Origin: Scortum barcoo
Taxonomy: Eukaryota > Chordata > Actinopteri > Centrarchiformes > Terapontidae
DNA length: 64,000 nucleotides
Reading direction: 5' to 3'
Assembly (NCBI GenBank): GCA_023238725.1
Contig: CM041550.1
Coordinates: 23,577,586 to 23,641,585, forward strand
The notes beneath the pieces were generated by a model. The model did not search any database and was not told where the DNA came from. It worked only from the letters and a program-made list of their open reading frames with translations. The position numbers and the translations under genes are program-made. Positions within the stretch are counted from its first letter, which is position 1; the number at the start of each line of letters is the position of its first letter. Of this stretch, positions 49,053 through 63,086 are shown one piece after another.

Positions 49053-52000
49053 ATCGTTTTTACTGGTGCCTTTCTTCATTGGTTGGGAAGGTAACAAGCC
49101 TACCAAAAAGTCATGTACTGATCGGCCTTGTCTGTCCCTCACATGACCCTCATCTTGACCAGGGTCTACCCTGGTTTGATAGAAGTGTCTCCCTGTAGTC
49201 CAGACTAAGTTGTTGATTCTCAGATGCATCAGCAGAAAAAGCAACCATTATTTATATACCTGTATTTACAGTGGTAAAATCAATATTACTTCCATATGTC
49301 TGCTCTAAACCTGTACTAAGCAAGTGAATAAGCACTTATCTATCACTAGTTACCAGACATAATAACATTGCTCAAACTCAAAATCTGTTGTACATTATCA
49401 ACTTCAAAAAGTCACATAACACATTTACAAATATCCTTATGCTTTTCCGGATTCACACTCTCAGTGAGGTATAACCATAACCATCACCTCAAGCCAAAAT
49501 CTGATTGCAAATTGTTCAAAACTCCTAAAATAAATCAAGTCTGTTCGCAGATGTTAACTTTCTAAAACATGCACCAACAGGGATTGGATAAGTCCTGCAG
49601 GGAGACTTTGTGTTTTGGCTATGAAGTACTTAACAAATGTGTTTTTAACAACCTTCTAACAGCTTCTTAGCTGCAGGACCTTTTTTCGCCAGTACTATAG
49701 CTATACTCCTGACCTGAGCACTGTACAGTAGTTAAGTCTCTCTGGGATGCAGTTTGAGAAGGGAGAGTGAGCAAGCAAAATTGTCATGAGAAAATGTGAG
49801 GCGCTATTTAAGAAATGGTACTGCATAAACGTAGTGACCCCATCCTTATGACTCGAAGTTGTCATTAAACTCAATGTTTACTTAGTAAGCCCATTAAACT
49901 CTTGACATATTTAAGTCACAAAGATTGCTTGCAGTGCGGGTGGACCTGGTTGGCAGGAGTATCATGGACACTGCTGCACAAAATTCTGCTTCTTTAAACC
50001 CTTACGGTAGACTCTGACCCTCAGCAAAGAGGCAATGATTATCATTGACTTGTGTAATACCATTTGACATCTTTAATAAAATAGCATTAAACATCTTATA
50101 AATGCAATTGACAGAACAAGTGAATAGAGGGAAAAGGGGATGTAAAGACTGGCAACCACACCCTTGGCAGATGTTGACAGAGTATATGGACTGTCTACAG
50201 TAAGGGTGTGTCTTTTCTATTACAGTCTATTGATCAGTTGTGTTTTCCCAGACTTCATTTATAGAAAAATTGGAAGCAGCTGCTCCATCTTCCTCCTCTG
50301 TTTGCAAACCTTTGCTAGGACGTATATACAGGACATATTTTTGGAGTTAGCACAAAAGATTTATTACCTAGCAAACCTAAGACAGATGTCAGCAATCATT
50401 TTTCACAGTTTTATACTGGTCAGGATCATAGTTAAGATTAAGACTAATGAACAAATAAGCAATTGTAACCTAATTAGTTAAGAGAGTAAGTGTATGACCT
50501 TTTTAATGCCTTCCAACCTTTCTGTTTATGTGTAACATTATGATACTTTCAATTTCACTCTGTGGTTCAGCCTTTGATGCAGAAAGTGGTAGTCTGATGA
50601 GCACATGCTCATATAGCCAAACCAGATCAGCAACCACCAATCAACCACACGACCTCACTTGGTATTTTTCCTCTGAAGTCTGTGACCTGGCAGTGTGTGC
50701 TGGCAGCCTGCAGAAGTAGCGGGTGTTGCCATGATGTGACAAACAGTGAGAAAGTACCATTGTTTGGGCTGTGTAGGCTTAAGAAAACAGGCATCTGCCT
50801 CCCGCTGCGGCCCGCTGTTTGGGCGCCACAACACTGGTTACCAGTTGTGAGTTCAATCCCATCATGTGCGTCATTCCGCTCAGTCTCTTACCCTCCTTCG
50901 GACGTGGAGAAGCTGGCCTCTCCTGGTCTCTTCCCAAAGAGCGCGTCAGAGATAACTCTGTGCTTTGTTATGATAGCTTTACGGCCTTGGCAGTCTTCAA
51001 CTGGCCATATATGGATTATTCATAGGGACTGAAGCCCGAAGACTTCATAGCTGCAGGCAAATGAAATATCAGGAAATTTCTTTTTTTGATCTTCAGATCT
51101 GTGTCAAAGCTTAGAGGGAGTATTGGAATATCCCATGACTGGCAGTAAGACTATGAAGATTAATAACAGAGTAGAGACAGGCTGAACCTGGCCTCTAACT
51201 TAATCAGATTTTAGATTTATACAAATATTTAACTACACTAGGTATAATTTTAGGTCATTAAAAATGTTAAAACTGAGCGCAAACATTCATCTTATTTTCA
51301 AGGAGCTGTAACTTGAAAATACATCATACTCTCTTTAATCATAAACAGCATAACTTTCTTTTTGTTTATGTTCCTTGTCATGTGTTCCAGTTTTGTTGCA
51401 CGTTATCATCTATCATTGGCAAAATGATCAAAGCATATAATGTATGGATAATCAAAGGCACAGAAAAGAAAACTTTACTGGCCACACTGCAAAATAAAAT
51501 GATGTGCCTTTGAAAAGACACAAGCTGTGAGAGACTGATACTCTGCTACAGTCTTTGATGGTTCAGTGCTAATATGACAATGTATAAACTCTTAGATATA
51601 AAAAGGCAGTCCGGTTGCATTCGATGTGTGATTGCATGACTTTTTTTTATGTTCTTTTCTCATTCTCATCCTGTCTATGGTACACCAGGCTGGCCACCAG
51701 CTCAGGACAAAAATGTTTTCTCCTTTTTTTTTACTTGTTTGTTTTTTAAGATTTATACTTTGAAAGACTAAGGTCCAGTGGTTGCTCTGGCACATTCTGG
51801 ACTTAACACGTCTCATAATGAGAGAGGACAGGCTGTCTTCATAACTACAGGAAGGAAAACTGGCGCAACCAGCAACTTCAACCAGCTGCAAAGTGATTAA
51901 ACTGAAGAGGACTTTTATAAGAAGTGATTCAACTGAAAATGGCACCTTTCCATGGTCAGTACAGTAAAAGGCTAAAGTTCTTCTGTCTGGGTAAAAAAGT

Positions 52001-53413
52001 GCCATTTTGCTAAGGGAGGTGGCATTTAGAAAAACACACGGTACACACTCAGGGGCCACCGACAAAGTGGCACCAAAGCAGGGATCATAGACATCGATGA
52101 AGGCCTTGCAGTAAAGACAAGTACAGAGTACAGAGGACTAAGGAGGAGAGGTTTTACAGTTTCCTGAAAAAAGTGTGGGACAAAAAAGGCACATCATCAC
52201 CCTCGACAGCATATTTAAAATGTGGGGTTTAGCTATACGGACACACATTGGCACCCTGCACCTCCCAGACAAAAAATATTTTAACTCAGGAGAAGCCAGC
52301 CAGGCCTGACCTCCGACCTATTAGGAAACTATTTAAGAAACCTGTTTTTAAAGGGCATGAGAGAACCTGCCTTGATTACCCACCATTCAAGTCTACCACA
52401 GCTTCACCTGCAAGTACTTCACTGCTTTTAATAAAGACACTTTCAGACAATGAGTGGGTGCCCCGCCGCCTCGGTTGTTTTTAATATAAACACAATGTCA
52501 GCTGTGCCGTCAGCAGCAGCAGTGCAGGGACGAGAAGAAGCGCAGCTGCTGCTCTCAGAAACACACACATCTTATTCAATGTGCCACTCACTTGGCTTGT
52601 AGTGTGACCATGGCAACCTCAGAAACCCCAGTGAGGATCTGATTGTACTTGTAAAGAGTTTTAAAGTCTAATTATCTGCTTTGGGACAAATGACAATATT
52701 TGATACTACTTACAAAGTTGTTATATCAATTTGTCAATATGTTCAGCATTTCCTCTTTTACAAGCTACAGCCCACTCTACATAGCTGTGTGATGAGATTT
52801 CATACTTGGTGGATAGTGAATAGCTGCAGCCTGTGGCGTACAGGCTGGTAAGATTAGAGGCAGCCAGGAGCTGCAGCGACAGCATTGCACCCTGCAGCTG
52901 CTGAGCCAGAGCACAGAAAATCCAAGTTGTCAACCAGCAACCACAAACTGTGTGAAAACACCTTGAGGCTCTGCAATGATGTTAGCTGCTCGGTGAGGCT
53001 GTAATGCTCATTGCAAAGAAAAACTCAGAGACAAACCTGTATTAGTCTAATTGAAATATGGACATGATGGTGGCGCTATATGAACAGTCAGGGGATCATC
53101 AAAGTCATTAAGACTCCCCCAGTTTATCATGACCAGTTGATATGTGTAAATTCATATTTTTCATGTAGTTACTGAATATTCTGAAAATCCTGTTAGTGGT
53201 TATATGAAATATTGAAGAGGGCCAAAGTAAGCAATCCATCCAATATTTGGTGAGCTATTTCAGGTTTGACCAAAGTGGTGGAATACTGATATAAGTAGAG
53301 CCAGACATGTTGATACATGTTGATGAACTTGTTAATTAATGGTGGCATACCTGTAGGATCATCATAAGTTAGTTTTCAATTAGAACTGTAACAACTGTCT
53401 CAGCGCAGAAGTC

Positions 53414-53440
53414 TGAGTGAGTGAGTGAGTGAGTGAGTGA
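53414..53440. repeat. (TGAG)n microsatellite
   Basis: Between six and seven perfect TGAG units. Confidence 0.95.
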
Positions 53441-56400
53441 CCAAGTTACACTGTTAGTCTGTTAAGTGTTGGAGTGTTGTCACTGGCTATTGCTCTTTCA
53501 AAATGAATAGGCGGGAATGTTGATCACCTACCATAACACTGTGAGTAAAGACATAGTCCTGTTCCTGTTGTTACAGTACTCCAAACTCGGTACATCATAC
53601 TGTATGTGCACAGATGGCACAGAGATGGCACAATACCTGATGTTCACCACGACGAAATTGAAACTTGTAGCTGGAACCTGCTGCTGTGAGAGGTGGAGAC
53701 AATGGTTATGGATGGTAACAGTCTATGCGCAGAGTGTTAGGGGGAGCACACAACTTAAACACTCATTCACAAAGTGAGTCCGAAAAATGAGAGACATCCT
53801 GCAGACAGAAACAAAGGACAGACCATGGAGTCAACAGATCATTAGAATAATTATAATAAAAGTATGTTTGCTTTCAAATCAAACATCTTAAAATATAGTA
53901 GTAGAAAATATTGCTCTTGCAATTGCGTTTATAATGTTTTTTTCACTCACCTGTAGTTTAACCATGTCATTTGATATGGTCCAGCCATATACTACATTTT
54001 GACCTAGTCTTGTTTAACATCGTCTCACTCGCTTATCTCCAAAAATCTCCTGGCTCAGTGGAAACCAAATCGATGTTTAATTCACTTGAAGTATTAGGGA
54101 GTGATTGTTTGTACCCTTGCGTGCTGGATGCTCTGTGGGTTTCTCAGAGGCAGACTGTGAGAGCGGTTACGAATGCCAAGTTCAAATCTCAGCAAGTAGA
54201 AAGTCATAAATCACCGTCCATGCAATGTTGAAGCGGCTCCATGCCGATTTCCATTCTGATACATTGTGGTTTTATTGCTTATCTATTCCTTGCCCGTAGC
54301 AAACATTTCCCCAATAATATTTACATCAGTCACGCTCTGGCATGTGAGTCTTTTTCCTCTGTCCTTCTCGTAAATGCTGTGTTTGGGTTAGGGGCAACAC
54401 TCGTTATGAACTGGTCATTTCCCAGGAGTGAGGCTCTCATGCACTTTTTTACAAGGTAGGAAATCTCCAGACCCTTTAGACCCATTTCCCCCATATGAAG
54501 ACAGGTACCAGAACTAGAGTGGCTGGTAATTGTACAGACAACATGCACTCTGTGCTCAGTAGAAAGTCATTATTCATTAGCTTTGCCAACAAAAGCGGGA
54601 GTGTGTGGAACCATACGGTAACAATGTTGATTCTGTCTGTGTTACACATTACCAACCATAGCCTCTGTTGTGGTGAATGTAAGTGCATCATTCTCTCATT
54701 GCAGATCGATCTGAAGTTCAGGGGAAACTGTAGGCTGCATAGCTAACATTGTTGGAAATATAAAGTAATGTTGTTGTACTGTACATCCATGGGTGTTCAC
54801 CAGCCTGACAAGCAAATGCAAAGTTTTACTTTACAGACATGCAGTCCAAAAGTCAACTGTACAGAGGAATTGTTTTTACAGGCCATTTTCTTTTCATCTG
54901 GGGAAAGTTTGTTTAGGCACCAGTGTCTCAATTAGGAACTATGTTTTGATAAGGTGTGGCTTCAGTAATGTCCTTACTTCAAGCATATCCTCTTTCAAAT
55001 GATTACATGTTTCCAGCATAGAATAAAGCGTTAATGCTCCTTTCCTAAACCGACTATCTCGCCTTCAGGAACGTAACCCACCTTTTGATTTTTTCTGTTA
55101 CACCTAAGCTGCCAGGTCCTGCTTTCAAGACTTGCAATAGCAGTTGACTCCTTACCTTCTCACACCACTAAAAAGCAAAAGTGCTTTGATCTTGGCTTTA
55201 TTACCAACCTAAATATGTCACTGAAAAGAGAGTATGGCATAACAGAGAGGGATGGCATGTGAAGTGAAGTCTACATGAACGGAGTCCACAAAGAGCACGA
55301 CAGGATCAATGGAGCTGCCTGTTGGGTGGAGGTAACATAATCTGAAGGTTCTTTTAAAAGATCGGCCCAAGCCCTTATGATTGACTGTGCACTAACCTCG
55401 GGAGAAATTCTAGGGATTTGGCCAGTCAAAACATCCCAGTGATTATAGAGAGAAGGGACAGGCAGAGGAGAAAATAAGGGAGGATATATATTGTGCAGTA
55501 TAGCATGAGCAATAGATGGCTAGACAGAAAGCCCCACTTAAACACAAAAGTGATGTCCTTTGGGACTTGAAACCAACCCAAGGTCTGTGCTTTCTTTTAC
55601 AGGCAAAGCAAGGTGGCCATTAGTGCCAGAAGGCAAAAAAAATCAGGTTAATTTCAGATTAGCATGAGGGATTCTATGCATATGTGTGAAAAATACAAAA
55701 GTTTTCATAGAGATGCTTGTTTAACAATGTGCCTAAATGTGAATTTATCAGATGCAAAATGGAATTTCTCATGAAATAAACTCACTTTTTTTTTCTTTTT
55801 TGCAAGGGCTATCCCTTATAATCTTGGTCAGCTGTAGGACAGTACATAATGTCAAAAGCATGCTTTCCCGGGGAGTGTTTCTCCCACAGAACTGTTTCCA
55901 TCGCTGTCAAACTTGGAAAAGCTTGTCCAGTTTGAAGCCAGACTGACAACAAGCTTTGAAAAATGAAGCATCCATCACTTTATTTCACAAGTTTCCAAGT
56001 AGCTGTGAGACAATACTTCACATGGGACTACAGGGGTAAGAAAAACAGGAATGTTGGGATTTGCCAAGTCTTCTGTTAAACCTAGCACGTTCAGCTATAG
56101 CATACTGGCTGTTATGCTAATTAGCTCTAAACTGAAAATATATGGACTGTTGTTCAACTTATGATGGGTAAGCCCTCCCAGAAAATAATGATCTTGGACA
56201 TTGGGAAGCCAAACTGCTGAGATCAGATTGTATTTGTTTTTAATAGGTGATCAGTTTTCCTTCAGCATTATTAAAATCACAAAATGGACAACAATGGACA
56301 GGTCAGCCTTTGGTCAACAGTTCAGCAACGAAGTCAGGATTTGTCCTCTTCCAAAGCAAAAAACAATAAGAAAAAGAAAAAAAGTTTTTATAAAACACCT

Positions 56401-56740
56401 TTTAAACTCATTCTTGATATTCAGTACTGTTCTAATTAGGCCTAAAAGGAGGCGGAGTAAAGTTTTCATTGTGGCCTCAAAATAAATTACTAAGTTGTTA
56501 CTACTAAGTTATAAGTTGTTTTCCTAAAGTTTAACTGAGACAGTTGGAAAGCTTACTAATGACATTTTAACCCATCTGCACTCTTTAAAGAAACAATACT
56601 TTTTTTAAATGAGCCTTGACAATTTTCTCACGAAAATAAAATTGAAAAATCAAAACGCTACCAGATTTCAAAGAATCATAAAAAAACTATATTCTTTTCT
56701 AATTTTTTTAGCCAGTCACTGACTACCTGACCCCTCCTGT

Positions 56741-56799
56741 CACTCTTAGAAAGAAAGCACATAAGTATATTTCCCAAAACGTTAAACTGCTCCTTTATG
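56741..56799 (+). repeat. 3' end of a common teleost interspersed repeat
   Basis: CTCTTAGAAAGAAAGC, then ATAAGTATATTTCCCAAAAC and TTAAACTGCTCCTTTA. This is the same terminal sequence as in the copy at 31863 (opposite strand) and continues where the copy at 34115 leaves off. Confidence 0.6.
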
Positions 56800-58619
56800 T
56801 TTGCACTAAGTTGTGGCTAAGTGAAAATAATGAGCTGCATTTGTTGTCCAGCATGAGATCACAGAACCACGCATAGGAGTATCCTCCAAACTGATTACTG
56901 ATTAATGACTTTAATAAATTTGTTGCGGGCGTTTTGAAATCAGTGGGTCAAATATAATCACTAGTATGATATTATATTTAACTTTGTATTCACCATATAT
57001 AATGAATGGGATGACAGATGAGCCTGTGTGTGCCACTCCAATGACTGCCCTCCTCTGACAGAATGACGTGGAGTCCAACCACGCAGCCTTTATACTCAGC
57101 TGTCTCTGGGAGAAATCTTTGTCTAGGTGCTCTCTCTTAAAAGCCCTTTCCAGACACTTTATTAATGATACTATAAAAATAATAGATGGTCTCCTTATAA
57201 AAACGTCAAATTCCTACTCAGTCAGCCCCCCTCCTGTTAGGCATGGATTTTTAGCCATTTATTCCCTCTGTATTCCTGTAATATCTGTATCTTTGAGCAG
57301 CTTTGAGAAATGACTGATGTGCAGGATGGATATTCAGTACAGCTGGCTTTGGATCGACACCTTGTCAAAGGTTTATCTGGTTTTAATTGCTTGACATATG
57401 GCTGCTGTCATGTTCTGCGATATCTCAAAAGAAATATCTGTGTGAGGTGACCAGAATATTGAGAGGGGAGAGTGTATTATGAGAATAGATCAATGTCATT
57501 GTCACCCTTTCAGCTTGGATTTGCTTGTGCTAAAATATGTATTAAGGGAAATTCAGTACTTCACACCACATTTACATTATTGACAAGCATCTGTATCTGG
57601 ATATGTGAACTGGATCATGACATCTGATCACAGGCCTTTATATTTACACCTGTTCTTGTTATTCTGCTTCTGCAGGTCAAGGTTAGCAATACAGGACAGT
57701 CTTGAGGGACACAAAGGCATGTGTTGGCTTGTCAGGTTTTCAGGGGACACAGGGGAGATTGACTGACCACCGATCAGTGTAGCATAAAAAGTAGGGCTGG
57801 TAATCACAGTCTGACAGCAGCTGCTCGTAGCTGGTTTAGTTGCTCTGTGTGTCTCCACTGGAAAGACAGGGAGTCTGCTGGAGCTCTGACAGTCACTAAA
57901 AGCACATGTATGGCCCCGAGAGTTGCTCTGTCGGTTCCTGTGTGATAGCTGCGAGAGCTCGATTCTATCTCCCTGTTGGACACTCCCAACTAAAGGTCAA
58001 CTAATAGCTTGTTCCTGGGGATCTGAACTGTATCACATGGTCTTCATCAGCGGATGGAGTGCGCTCAGTTGTCTGGTGTGAAAGTGCTGTTGAAATCATG
58101 ACAACTCCTGAGCTTTCCTCTCAACAGATCCATTTCCATTACAGCTAGGCAGACTCCACTCACTGTTGAAGACTGTGAAACTGCTGTAAGCTCTGGAAAA
58201 GTGGACACTGACTTGATTCTCTTCAGCTCTGAAGGACAAAGCTTTCTCATTTCAGGACCCAGTAAATATAATCGGCAAAACTGTGGGTCTTATAGACCAT
58301 GTGTGTCTTTAGAGATAAGCTTTTTCCTTTTGGTGTGATTTTATTTTATTTTTCTTGACTGCTCATTAAATCCTGCCATATTACATTTTTATACTTATCC
58401 ATCTGAGAAATATATGCGTTTTTGTGACTCTGGAATTTGTCTTATTCTTATTCTCAAAGAAGCATTTAACATCAGCTAAAAATTCTTTTCAAATGTTATG
58501 TGATTGTGAATGTCCATATGCAGTCACAGTATACAAAGTCTTTAATGTCATTACTATTATGTATGTCAGTTATGTCCCCACACGCTAAAGTTCATTATCA
58601 TTATCATTACATTATATTT

Positions 58620-58718
58620 TTGCATATATTTATGTTTAAAGCTGGAAGTCACCAATCTTAATTTCGTTATGTGAAAACATGATGACAATAAAGATTCCTG
58701 ATTCTTGATTCTTGATTA
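58620..58718 (+). repeat. LINE 3' tail with TGATTCT repeats
   Basis: ATTTCGTTATGTGAAAACATG is followed by GACAATAAAG (AATAAA 58687-58692) and a short array of ATTCTTG/TGATTCT units. CR1/L2-type LINEs of fish typically end with a GACAATAAAG signal followed by such heptamer-like repeats. The body of the LINE is absent, so this is a severely 5'-truncated insertion, plus strand. Confidence 0.6.
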
Positions 58719-61143
58719 GGCACGCTGATCTTTGTTGCCTTGTCACACTCAGCAGATTGAATACAACTCATGACATTTTCCCCCACTGCATATTTCATGT
58801 AATGAGAAGGAGAGACTCTGATCTGGGTGTCGTCTGTGTAAACAAACTGTGCATGGGAGTAGCTTGTTAGCCAACATCACTCCCCAGTGCTGCTGATGTA
58901 AGCAGAGCTATTTTCCAAAAGTTTTCCAGGCTCCCTGCTCGCATCTGTTTAGCCTTCAACGTGACCGCATGACAGAGAGTCAATATTATTCAATATCCTT
59001 TGTAATGACTGTAATTTCAGCGTAATGACAATATGCAGTCTGCAACAGTCTTGATTCTAGCTCGAGATTTTTCCTTGTCCTTGAAGCTTTAAAGTCCTGT
59101 GGGAATCAATAAACAACAAGTCTTTCCAAGAGTGGTTAGCCATTTAATATTCATTCCTCTCTCTGTCAAAATGTTTGTACACACCCATGGATGAATCTAG
59201 GCAAGGACACCTCGACAGATTCAACCAGTCAACACATGAAATGAGAAGGCAGCATTTGACTGATCGCAACTGGGTTTCCGACGGCTATACGGGCACGCTC
59301 AAAGCATGTGGGAGGATGTCTGTGCGGAGGATGTTTCTTCTGATACAAACATGAAACATTTATGGAATGTGTAGGAAAGTGCTGGTTCAAAGGTTTAAGA
59401 TATGCCACTGTTCATTTTGTGGGGGAGCACAGAGCGTATGGATTGGGTAAATTTAGGGAGCTGGTGGGGGGGGGGGCTTTCCCATCTATTTTCTACTATT
59501 TCACTACTATTCTCTACTACTCTTTGTTGCTGAAAACCCATCTTTCATCCTTCATTTGTTTTCCCAGTTTTTCTCTCAGCGTTCCCACCTCACTTTCCCT
59601 TTCTTGTTCAGTTCCAATTCATTAAACATTTTTGGCATTGTAGGAACTTACTTTTCCATTACTGTACCATTAATCACATCAGTCGTGCTTTCTCCCCACT
59701 GGCATGTGGACACCCCGCCCCCTCCCCTCTCTGTATAATTAGTCTTGTTTGACAGTTGTTATCTTGGAAAACGGCAGTAACGGCAAGTGCCACACAGAAA
59801 AGCACATGAAAGGGAGAGGAAAATTGAACAACTACCATCTGAACGCACACGCTGAATTACACCGACCCGTGACCCGTCACAGGATGGGTGCAAAGTCAGT
59901 GAAAGTTTTGAGCCCTTGTAAAAACAGGGTAGAGCGGATGAGGGAGCAGCTCAGCAGTTGGTCAGATTTTGCAAGACTTTGGATCTGCTGCTGTAGTGGA
60001 CACTTAAAACAAATGAAACGCCTGTGAGTCATGCTGGCCCGTGGATAGTTAATGGTGCAGAGAACACTGGCCATCCGAAGCTGTTCTTGTGAGTGAGCGT
60101 GGGTGTGCATGTGTATATTTGAGTGTGTTTGTGTTTGTCTGTGATTTTAAGCCAAGTGTTGTAACACTGAAATTAAATACCAGAGAAATTTAATGATTCA
60201 TTTTGCTGAGACCCTGCTGAGGTATCCCACTCAGGCTCTGGACCCAAGCTCGGAAACCACTCATGTGGTGCAACATGTGGAGCTCTAACTAAACTAGGGT
60301 GATAATACGCAAGAAAGCTTTTCAATGGCATCAGTTCAATTACCTGAATTGACCTGATCTAAAAAAGTCCAACCTCTTTGGTGCACTGGGTTCAACTAGG
60401 AACAGCGGTGCAGAGATGCTTTGACCGAGGCCTGAGGTCCATGCGAAATGCAACAGTGCCATTCAGAGTGGAGGTGGACCATATGCTGTGCTGTGCGTCA
60501 TGGTAGGCTAGCATGTCACATATATAATGCAAACACTTCCTTGGGCACACATGCAAAATGCATGGTGATAGGAACACCAAGCAAAGACTAGTGGACACAT
60601 TGTTTTGTTGAGGTGCTGTTAAGGCCACTAAAGGGCAAGCATCTTCAATTGAGGAACAGTTACACTGTAATTGGAACTTCTTGCGTGTCTGACCTTTGCG
60701 CAAGAGGTTGATGAGTTTCATTCTCAAATAACAAAACTCTACTCTGATGTCACCAACAGGCAATGGCAGTTCATGATGTCATCTTTTCTGATAAAAGTCC
60801 TCAACTGCAGAGATCCTACCATTCTTTGTATTATATTTGTATCCATATTTATAATACAGGTTGCTCTAAATTCCTTTCTTTTAAATTAGATGGCATGTGA
60901 GGACACCGTACATGGAAACAAAACCATGCAACTAAATTTTTTATTATCTTATTTTTCAGAGATGCTTGTCTTTTTTTCTGTTAGGCTTGGCTTAGACATC
61001 AACAGCCATGTAAAGGAACATGAGCAAAGCTCCACTGAAGGGTAGTCATATAGTTCATGTGCAGGATAGAAGGACTGACTTGTTATGTGCTGGGTTAAAC
61101 CTGAGCCAGACGGGTGCGGTGTTTCCATAATACTGCCGCATTT

Positions 61144-61293
61144 TCACTGAGACTGAAGGCGACTGCGTAGCAGGGCCACCCATGTTGTGCCGTGCCGAGG
61201 CTTGTGCAGTACAGTAAACATGGCAGGGGCCTTTTGGACCAGCTTCTCAAGCCCCTGGCCAAGCTGTCTGTAGTGGATGCCAACCAGAACTGA
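61144..61293 (-). CDS. Unrecognised candidate coding exon
   Basis: On the minus strand a good acceptor tract (TTATCTGCCTGTTTTTCAG, ending at 61294) opens directly in frame into 49 codons with strong G/C third-position preference. The peptide begins SVLVGIHYRQLGQGLEKLVQ, includes APAMFTVLHKPRHGTTW and ends RLQSQ at a TGA (61146-61144). Alternatively a donor (CA|GTGAAA) at 61148/61147 overlaps the stop, giving a 146-bp internal exon that starts in phase 0. The peptide looks globular, but I do not recognise the family. It may be an exon of a minus-strand host gene with large introns, or an exon-bearing pseudogene. Confidence 0.4.
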   Translation of the reverse strand, partial: SVLVGIHYRQLGQGLEKLVQKAPAMFTVLHKPRHGTTWVALLRSRLQSQ

Positions 61294-61299
61294 CTGAAA

Positions 61300-62995
61300 A
61301 ACAGGCAGATAAGTTAGCCTTGCCAGTGTATTCCAAGGGCTTGCCCAAGTGGATGAAATATTCACAGCACTGCCAATGGAGATGAAAGTAACTGCAGACA
61401 CGTCATTAATTTGTCATGTTGTCCAGAGGAAACCTTTTCTTTATTCTAAATCATGGGTTTGTCTTAAGAGATCCCAAAATGAGATTGTGATGGGTTTTCT
61501 CAATAAAGAAAAATTGCTATGGGCAGTGCAGCTACAATTCTCTTAAGAATAATAATAATGATGAAATACACTGGCGATTCTCAGTTAATACAGAACTAAG
61601 TGAATCATACAAGACTGACAAAATTCTTTTAGCCCAATCATAACCAGACCTTGTATTTTACAATGGCTAAAAACAAAACCAGCTGTTTCACAAACTGCAC
61701 AAAGCAAAAGTTTTCAAAGTAGGAATTTACCTGGACACATTAATTAAAAAGGCCTATGAACCTGTGAGCTCCAGGGCTCCCATTGGCCATCTTTCCTGTT
61801 GTCACAGCCACCCAGTCGGCGTGGGAACCCACACAAGCTCCAAACTCATGTAATTTCCTGCCTTTTGTAAACACTCCACCGGGAGCTAGATATTACACTG
61901 CGCAATCATAAATATATTGGCCACTGCTCTCGTCAAAGTCTGTGTGTGGGTGAAGGATGTGGCAACACATCACAATGGAGCTCTATCAAAGAAAAAACAC
62001 TGTAATTGCAGGTATCTTTTCCTATTTCCCAGTAATTCTTGTATGGTGTGTGAATGTTCTCACTGATTTTTTGTAGGTCAGTGCCAGATTATTCCCAATT
62101 CAAAGTCCAAACACTCATTTAATGTTCTACTTTGGCTTGTGTGTGTTGTATGTGATATGCACATTTAAAAAATGTCACATCTATGGCTTGTACAACAGGA
62201 TAGTAGGAGTAGAAGTATATAAAGCCCTTTTAGACATGTACATTACATGATAAACTGCTAATAAACTCAACCTTAAGTTGTTATAATATCTTTATCAAAT
62301 GGATGACAAGGAAGCATAACCAAAGCAGGAACTTGTATTTCTATTACATATGATTTTAGTCATAATAATAAACTGTCTTATTTGTTTGTTTGTAAGGTAT
62401 ATTTTTTCAAAAATATACCTTTATATTAATAAACATGAATATTTTTCTTTTATGTAAAATCGTTCACATCTTCTTAATGAATAATTATGAATTATGACAC
62501 TTACAGCCTTGTGCTTTCCACAAACACTCTTTGCCTTTGTTGCTGTAAATGGTTCCTTTTCCACTTTTGTCTTGTACTTACACTCTCTGCAGTGTTGATT
62601 CTAGGGTGGGTCCAAGAACAGAAGACCCAGCTACCAGCCTAAAGCCCCTTGTTTGCCCTTCCAAGCAACCAGGAGAAGCCATACCTCCTGTATTATTCTA
62701 AGTAACTATCCTAGTCACTGTAATAAACCAATCATTTTTTCAATCGTCTCCTCCAATTGTGAGCCATCAGAATTCTGGAATCAGAAGGGAACCCGCAGTG
62801 TTCTGATCTCCAATAAAGCATAATCCATTAAATCAGCAAACATAGTTTAGATATCATTCTAAATGATTACCAACAAAGATAGCTAACTCTTTTTCTACTG
62901 GTGCTTTTGTTAGACGTAGTTAGCAGCGACAGATGATGGGAATTTTCTGTTTTTGTCTCCAATTTGAAAGCTGCCACTGCTGGTCAGAAGACTGA
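61300..62995. other. Non-coding DNA, no gene recognised
   Basis: AT-rich sequence with no supported gene, motif or clear repeat. Confidence 0.55.
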
Positions 62996-63086
62996 AGACA
63001 ACTGTGGCTGAACACAGTAAGACAAAAGGACTGGACTGAGGCGATGATCACAGATGCTCATGTCTGTAGCACACACTTCCCTGCAG
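62996..63086 (+). pseudogene. THAP domain fragment (second half)
   Basis: Reads RQLWLNTVRQKDWTEAMITD then AHVCSTHFPAG. The R-x-x-W-L, K-D-W and C-S-x-H-F elements are the second half of the C2CH THAP zinc finger, a sequence-specific DNA-binding domain of cellular regulators and P-element-like transposases. A TGA lies just upstream (62993-62995), and no Met-Pro start or first Cys pair is visible before it. The fragment ends at a good splice donor (CAG|GTATGA, GT at 63087-63088), a common place for THAP first exons to end. It could be a decayed THAP gene exon or transposon remnant. Confidence 0.55.

Larger units (their letters stand above)
49053..61143. other. Non-coding DNA, no gene recognised
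   Basis: A 12-kb stretch without a supported gene. The longest open frame (51592-52065, minus, 157 codons) has no domain and mixed composition. It holds a TGAG microsatellite, an old repeat end (56741), a LINE tail (58620) and an 11-G run at 59466-59476. GC-rich patches at 50790-51000 and 52440-52560 show no motif. Confidence 0.5.

Noticed and set aside
50840..50860. GAGTTCAATCCC, resembling a pol III B box
   Set aside because: No A box at tRNA spacing and no tRNA-like fold upstream.
51592..52065. 157-codon open frame, minus strand
   Set aside because: No domain, low-complexity Lys/Ser runs, no splice context; consistent with chance in 64 kb.
54180..54195. AGTTCAAATCTC, resembling a tRNA T-arm
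   Set aside because: The surrounding sequence does not form the other tRNA stems and no A box is present.
60392..60763. 123-codon open frame, minus strand
   Set aside because: No domain, AT-rich third positions and no splice signals.
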